Shown one piece after another: positions 59,039 through 64,000 of a stretch of 64,000 nt of DNA (the stretch's first letter is position 1; every line of letters starts with the position of its first letter). A program made the translations under genes and the position numbers. The DNA is from Calendula officinalis (taxonomy: Eukaryota; Streptophyta; Magnoliopsida; Asterales; Asteraceae). The notes beneath the pieces are model-generated. The model worked only from the letters and a program-made list of their open reading frames with translations, searched no databases and was not told the DNA's origin. The stretch lies in assembly GCA_963853835.1 (NCBI GenBank), contig OY970829.1, forward strand, positions 27,305,764 to 27,369,763, read 5' to 3'.

Positions 59039-62000
59039 TTGGATATTGAAGAGTTCGGGCCGAAGAGGGATGTTCGGGCCGAATTGGTGTGCGGGCCGAA
59101 GTGGGATGTTCGGGCCGAAGTGGTGTTCGGGCCGAAGTTCGGTGTTTGGGCCGAGGATGATGTTCGGGCCGAGGTCGGAGTTCGGGCCGAGGGTGAAGTT
59201 CGGGCCGAGGTTGAAGTTCGGGCCGAAAATGAAGTTCGGGCCGGGAACAGTGAAGAGTTCGGGCCGAACTTGTTCTTGGCAGTGACGAACGAACCAACTA
59301 TTTTGGTTACTCGTGGGCGTGAAACAGACACCCGAGCTGAAAGTTATGAATGTTTTAGTATAGAACCTTTTGTCACACAATCTTGGATATTGAAGAGTTC
59401 GGGCCGAAGAGGGATGTTCGGGCCGAAGTGGTGTTCGAGCCGAAGTGGGATGTTTGGGCCGAAGTGGTGTTCGGGCCGAAGTGGTGTTCGGGCCGAAGTT
59501 CGGTGTTCGGGCCGAGGTTGAAGTTTGGGACGAGGTCGGAGTTCGGGCCGAGGTTGAAGTTCGGGCCGACGTTGAAGTTCGGTCCGAAAATGAAGTTCGG
59601 GCCGGGAACAGTGAAGAGTTCGGGCCGAACTTGTTCTTGGTAGTGACGAACGAACCAGCTATTTTTGTTACTCGTGGGCGTGAAACGGACACCCGAGCTG
59701 AAAGTCATGAATGTTTTAGTATAGCACCTTTTGTCACACAATCTTGGATATTGAAGAGTTCGGGCCGAAGAGGGATGTTCGGGCCGAAGTCGTGTTCTGG
59801 CCGAAGTGGGATGTTCGGGCCGAAGTTCGGTGTTCGGGCCGAGGATGATGTTCGGGCCGAGGTTGAAGTTCGGGCCGAGGTCGGAGTTCGGGACGAGGTC
59901 GGATGTTCTGGCTGAAGTGGTGTTCGGGCCGAAGTTCGGTGTTCGGGCCGAGGATGATGTTCGGGCCGAGGTTGAAGTTCGGGCTGAGGTCGGAGTTCGG
60001 GCCGAGGTTGAAGTTCGGGCAGAGGTTGAAGTTCGGGCCGAAAATGAAGTTCGGGCCGAACTTGTTTTTGGCAGTGACGAACGAACCAGCTATTTTGGTT
60101 ACTCGTCGGCGTGAAACGGACACCCGAGCTGAAAGTTATGAATGTTTTAATATAGCACCTTTTGTCACACAATCTTGGATATTGAAGAGTTCGGGCCGAA
60201 GAGGGATGTTCGGGCCGATGTGGTGTTCGGGACGAAGTGGGATGTTCAGGCCGAAGTGGTGTTCGGGCCGAAGTTCGGTGTTCGGGCCGAGGATGATGTT
60301 CGGGCCGAGGTCGGAGTTCCTGCCGAGGTCGGAGTTCGGGCCGAGGTTGAAGTTCGGGCCGAGGTTGAAGTTCGGGCCGGGAACAGTGAAGAGTTCGGGC
60401 CGAACTTGTTCTTGGCAGTGACGGACGAACCAGCTATTTTGGTTACTCGTGGGCGTTAAACGGACACCCGAGCTGAAAGTTATGAATGTTTTAGTACAAC
60501 ACCTTTGGTCACACAATCTTGGATATTGAAGAGTTCGGGCCGAACAGGGATGTTCGGGCCGAAGTGGTGTTCGGGCCGAAGTGGGATGTTCGGGCCGAAG
60601 TGGTGTTCGGGCTGAAGTGGTGTTCGGGCCGAAGTTCGGTGTTCGGGCCGAGGATGATGTTCGGGCCGAGGTTGAAGTTCGGGTCGTGGTCGGAGTTCGG
60701 GCCGAGGTTGAAGTTCGGGCCGAGGTTGAAGTTCGGGCCGAAAATGAAGTTCGGGCCTGGAACAGTGAAGAGTTCGGGCCGAACTTGTTCTTGGCAGTGA
60801 CGAACGAACCAGCTATTTTGGTTACTCGTGGGCGTGAAACGGACACCCGAGCTGAAAGTCATGGATGTTTTAGTATAGCACCTTTTGTCACACAATCTTG
60901 GATATTGAAGAGTTCGGGCCGAAGAGGGATGTTCGGGCCGAAGTGGTGTTCGGGCCGAAGTGGGATGTTTGGGCCGAAGTGGTGTTCGGGCCGAAGTTCG
61001 GTTTTCGGGCCGAGGATGATGTTCGGGCCGAGGTTGATGTTCGGGCCGAGGTCGGAGTTCGTGCCGAGGGTGAAGTTCGGGCCAAGGTTGAAGTTCGGGC
61101 CGAAAATGAAGTTCGGGCCGGGAACAGTGAAGAGTTCGGGCCGAACTTGTTCTTGGCAGTGACGAACGAACCAGTTATTTTGGTTACTCGTGGGCGTGAA
61201 ACGGACACCCGAGCTGAAAGTTATGAATATTTTAGTATAGCACCTTTTGTCACACAATCTTGGATATTGAAGAGTTCAGGCCGAAGAGGGATGTTCGGGC
61301 CGAAGAGGTGTTCGGGCCGAAGTGGGATGTTCGGGCCGAAGTGGTGTTCGGGCCGAAGTTCGGTATTCGGGCCGAGGTTGAAGTTCGGGCCGAGGTCGGA
61401 GTTCGGGCCGAGGTTGAAGTTCGGGCCGAGGTTGAAGTTCGGGCCGAAAATGAAGTTCGGGCCGGGAACAGTGAAGAGTTCGGGCCGAACTTGTTCTTGG
61501 CAGTGACGAACGAACCAGATATTTTGGTTACTCGTGGGCGTGAAACGGACACCCGAGCTGAAAGTTATGAATGTTTTAGTACAGCACCTTTTGTCACACA
61601 ATCTTGGAAATTGAAGAGTTCGGGCCGAAGAGGGATGTTCGGGCCGAAGTGGTGTTCGAGCCGAAGTGGGATGTTTGGGCCGAAGTGGTGTTCGGGCCGA
61701 AGTGGTGTTCGGGCCGAAGTTCGGTGTTCGGGCCGAGGATGATGTTCGGGCCGAGGTTGAAGTTCGGGCCGAGGTCGGAGTTCGGGCCGAGGTTGAAGTT
61801 CGGGCCGACGTTGAAGTTCGGTCCGAAAATGAAGTTCGGGCCGGGAACAGTGAAGAGTTCGGGCCGAACTTGTTCTTGGCAGTGACGAACGAACCAGCTA
61901 TTTTTGTTACTCGTGGGCGTGAAACGGACACCCGAGCTGAAAGTTATGAATGTTTTAGTATAGCACCTTTTTGTCACACAATCTTGGATATTGAGGAGTT

Positions 62001-62343
62001 CGGGCCGAAGAGGGATGTTCGGGCCGAAGTGGTGTCAGGCCGAAGTGGGATGTTCGGGCCGAAGTGGTGTTCGGGCCGAAGTGGTGTTCGGGCCGAAGTT
62101 CGGTGTTCGGGCCGAGGATGATGTTCGGGCCGAGATTGAAGTTCGGGCCGAGGTTGAAGTTCGGGCCGAAAATGAAGTTCGGTCCGAAAATGAAGTTCGG
62201 GCCGGGAACAGTGAAGAGTTCGGGCCGAACTTGTTCTTGGTAGTGACGAACGAACCAGCTATTTTGGTTACTCGTGGGCGTGAAACGGACATCCGAGCTG
62301 AAAGTCATGAATGTTTTAGTATAGCACCTTTTGTCACACAATC
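59039..62343 (+). repeat. 9-mer HOR, copy 2 (about 3.3 kb)
   Basis: Anchors 59039, 59383, 59744, 60175, 60519, 60898, 61260, 61604, 61984. The first anchors are 3323 bp after copy 1; after the unit at 60175 (344 bp against 415) the offset is 3252. It repeats the ttggtgtgcgggcc and 431-bp-unit markers. A third partial copy follows, starting with a 431-bp unit at 62344. Confidence 0.87.
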
Positions 62344-63598
62344 TTGGATATAGAAGAGTTCGGGCCGAAGAGGGATGTTCGGGCCGAAGTGGTGTTCTGG
62401 CCGAAGTGGGATGTTCGGGCCGAAGTTCGGTTTTCGGGCCGAGGATGATGTTCGGGCCGAGGTTGAAGTTCGGGCCGAGGTCGGAGTTCGGGACGAGGTC
62501 GGATGTTCTGGCTGAAGTGGTGTTCGGGCCGAAGTTCGGTGTTCGGGCCGAGGATGATGTTCGGGCCGAGGTTGAAGTTCGGGCTGAGGTCGGAGTTCGG
62601 GCCGAGGTTGAAGTTCGGGCAGAGGTTGAAGTTCGGGCCGAAAATGAAGTTCGGGCCGAACTTGTTTTTGGCAGTGACGAACGAACCAGCTATTTTGGTT
62701 ACTCGTCGGCGTGAAACGGACACCCGAGCTGAAAGTTATGAATGTTTTAATATAGCACCTTTTGTCACACAATCTTGGATATTGAAGAGTTCGGGCCGAA
62801 GAGGGATGTTCGGGCCGAAGTGGTGTTCGGGCCGAAGTGGGATGTTCGGGCCGAAGTGGTGTTCGGGCCGAAGTGGTGTTCGGGCCGAAGTTCGGTGTTC
62901 GGGCCGAGGATGATGTTCGGGCCGAGGTTGAAGTTCGGGACGAGGTCGGAGTTCGGGCCGAGGTTGAAGTTCGGGCCGAGGTTGAAGTTCGGGCCGAAAA
63001 TGAAGTTCGGGCCGGGAACAGTGAAGAGTTCGGGCCGAACTTGTTCTTAGCAGTGACGGACGAACCAGCTATTTTGGTTACTCGTGGGCGTTAAACGGAC
63101 ACCCGAGCTGAAAGTTATGAATGTTTTAGTACAACACCTTTGGTCACACAATATTGGATATTGAAGAGTTCGGGCCGAACAGGGATGTTCGGGCCGAAGT
63201 GGTGTTCGGGCCGAAGTGGGATGTTCGGGCCGAAGTGGTGTTCGGGCTGAAGTGGTGTTCGGGCCGAAGTTCGGTGTTCGGGCCGAGGATGATGTTCGGG
63301 CCGAGGTTGAAGTTTGGGCCGTGGTCGGAGTTCGGGCCGAGGTTGAAGTTCGGGCCGAAAATGAAGTTCGGGCCGGGAACAGTGAAGAGTTCGGGCCGAA
63401 CTTGTTCTTGGTAGTGACGAACGAACCAGCTATTTTGGTTACTCGTGGGCGTGAAACGGACACCCGAGCTGAAAGTCATGAATGTTTTAGTATAGCACCT
63501 TTTGTCACACAATCTTGGATATTGAAGAGTTCGGGCCGAAGAGGGATGTTCGGGCCGAAGTGGTGTTCGGGCCGAAGTGGGATGTTCGGGCCGAAGTG
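62344..63598 (+). repeat. Right end of block B, partial third 9-mer copy
   Basis: Anchors 62344 (431-bp unit), 62775, 63154, 63515. The order matches 59744/60175/60519, with the cctttggtcac core before 63154. The last unit is broken after ccgaagtg at 63598, 84 bases past its anchor, where LTR-like sequence begins. Confidence 0.85.
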
Positions 63599-63781
63599 TG
63601 TTAGGTCACAACAACCCTGATTTATAATGTTAATTGATAGATTATTATACTTAGAGAAATATTAGAGTGATAACACAAGAATATAGTCAATGTATAAATC
63701 CACTAAGTGTGGCTTGTTGCGGAATAACAAGACCACTGATCAATTACAAAAGATGTGAATGTGTAAAGTAAATTCGTGAGT

Positions 63782-63845
63782 ACTCCTTTGCAAGATGATC
63801 TCTATTTATAATGTTATAGAGATCTTACATAATGAGCAAAGGAGT
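63782..63845. repeat. Nested inverted repeats around the LTR TATA box
   Basis: Outer arms actcctttgc (63782-63791) and gcaaaggagt (63836-63845), 10 bp perfect. Inner arms gatctctat (63797-63805) and atagagatc (63816-63824), 9 bp perfect. The TATA box overlaps the inner left arm and loop. Confidence 0.75.
63802..63810 (-). promoter_or_regulatory. TATA box of the LTR promoter
   Basis: The minus strand reads tataaatag, a strong plant TATA box, sitting within AT-rich sequence at the centre of two nested inverted repeats. Transcription would run leftward toward the array, with the start expected about 30 bases further left (near 63770). If it reads through the LTR end it would transcribe the C-rich strand of the satellite. 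Confidence 0.55.
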
Positions 63846-63870
63846 AACCGAAGGACTAAGCAAGGAAAAT

Positions 63871-63899
63871 GACTAAGATCAAGGGATTTGATCTTAGTC
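63871..63899. repeat. Perfect hairpin, 12-bp arms
   Basis: Arms gactaagatcaa (63871-63882) and ttgatcttagtc (63888-63899) around a 5-base loop, upstream of the TATA box in minus sense, where a U3 enhancer would lie. Confidence 0.75.
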
Positions 63900-63905
63900 C
63901 GTTAC

Positions 63906-63982
63906 TATACTGAGTATCACTCAGTCCTTCTACTCAGTATCACTATCTGATACTGAGTTCCAATACTGACCACTCAGTATCA
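63906..63982. promoter_or_regulatory. Repeated actcagtatca motif in U3-like region
   Basis: The 11-mer actcagtatca occurs exactly at 63932-63942 and 63972-63982, and inverted at 63948-63958; a partial inverted copy lies at 63908-63916. The copies at 63932 and 63948 form a hairpin with 11-bp arms and a 5-base loop. Clustered short repeats upstream of a TATA box are typical of LTR U3 regions and may bind a regulator; the factor is unknown. Confidence 0.45.
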
Positions 63983-64000
63983 TACCTAAACTTAGCTATA

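Larger units (their letters stand above)
12555..63598 (+). repeat. Satellite array block B (140 anchored units)
   Basis: The same compound repeat, uninterrupted for 51 kb and in the same orientation as block A; 140 anchors from 12864 to 63515. The left edge is degenerate: 12555-12562 reads tttgggct for ttcgggcc, two changes that are both C-to-T at CpG. A looser match (gaagag at 12533, agagg at 12547) may extend further left, so the edge decays rather than ending cleanly. The right edge is abrupt after ccgaagtg at 63598. Sub-blocks are annotated separately. Confidence 0.96.
63599..64000 (-). mobile_element. LTR of a probable Ty1/copia-type retrotransposon, partial
   Basis: Unrelated to the array and to the 10683-12554 sequence. 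It starts tgttaggtcac at 63599, so the minus strand ends in ...cctaaca, a TG..CA-type LTR end. On the minus strand a TATA box (63802-63810) is followed about 200 bp later by that end, a reasonable R-U5 length, and U3-like sequence with repeated motifs lies upstream. The left flank is array, so the LTR's outer end is at 63599 and any coding body would be to the right, outside the window. No coding region is present in these 402 bases. A solo LTR is equally possible. The copia assignment rests on the terminal bases and overall style. Confidence 0.55.

Noticed and set aside
1..63598. CRISPR array
   Set aside because: Repeats are contiguous with no unique spacers; the variable halves are themselves a few recurring types, and the setting is eukaryotic.
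1..63598. Ribosomal intergenic spacer subrepeats
   Set aside because: GC-rich subrepeats suggested it, but no rRNA gene or Pol I promoter-like block appears in 64 kb and the period is uniform throughout.
1..63598. Centromere assignment
   Set aside because: HORs and a near-dinucleosome unit fit, but sequence alone cannot show CENH3 binding; pericentromeric, subtelomeric or knob positions are equally possible.
63599..64000. Plant gene promoter rather than LTR
   Set aside because: The TATA box alone would allow it, but the abrupt start at tgttagg against a satellite and the length from TATA to that end fit an LTR better. Not excluded.

Overview
The window is almost entirely one tandem repeat array, most likely from a flowering plant nuclear genome. 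I found no protein-coding gene, tRNA, rRNA or CRISPR. The plant assignment rests on LTR-retrotransposon-like ends at both places where the array is interrupted, an AT-rich LTR-style TATA region at the right edge, and a unit length in the size class common for plant satellites. I cannot name a species or family.

Layout: (1) 1-10682, array block A, already running at base 1. (2) 10683-12554, a 1.87 kb non-array sequence, AT-rich and non-coding, whose left end looks like the terminus of a Ty3/gypsy-type LTR lying on the minus strand. (3) 12555-63598, array block B. (4) 63599-64000, the start of a second, different element, probably a Ty1/copia-type LTR on the minus strand, cut by the window end.

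The repeat unit is compound. A standard copy (for example 6484-6862) is 379 bp: a 23-bp lead-in, six A subrepeats of 17 or 19 bp (108 bp), six B subrepeats of 18 bp (108 bp), a 23-bp spacer and a 117-bp core not built from the subrepeat. Almost every subrepeat ends in ttcgggcc, giving the quasi-palindrome TTCGG-G-CCGAA about 14 times per unit. Using ttggatattgaag as an anchor I counted 169 units by eye, 29 in block A and 140 in block B, all in the same orientation. Unit lengths fall in steps of about 18 bp (271 to 415 bp), with a few chimeric units (208, 431, 453, 522 bp).

Units are organised into many separate local higher-order repeats (HORs): a 738-bp dimer, a 1137-bp trimer, three copies of a roughly 4.3-kb 12-mer, a 2438-bp 7-mer pair, a 1372-bp 4-mer pair, a 2.87-kb 8-mer pair, a 3040-bp 8-mer pair that is almost identical, and a 3.3-kb 9-mer pair. 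A three-unit type series also recurs at seven places along the array. This looks like repeated, recent, local amplification.

The array is open in most reading frames on both strands because the subrepeat is 18 bp and poor in stops. These frames are not genes: they overlap on both strands, would mostly need GTG or TTG starts, and encode only short-period repeats. The points of most interest are the compound unit, the HOR mosaic, the same unit phase (within 1 bp) at which both foreign sequences abut the array, and the possibility that the array grew from a tandem repeat inside an LTR.
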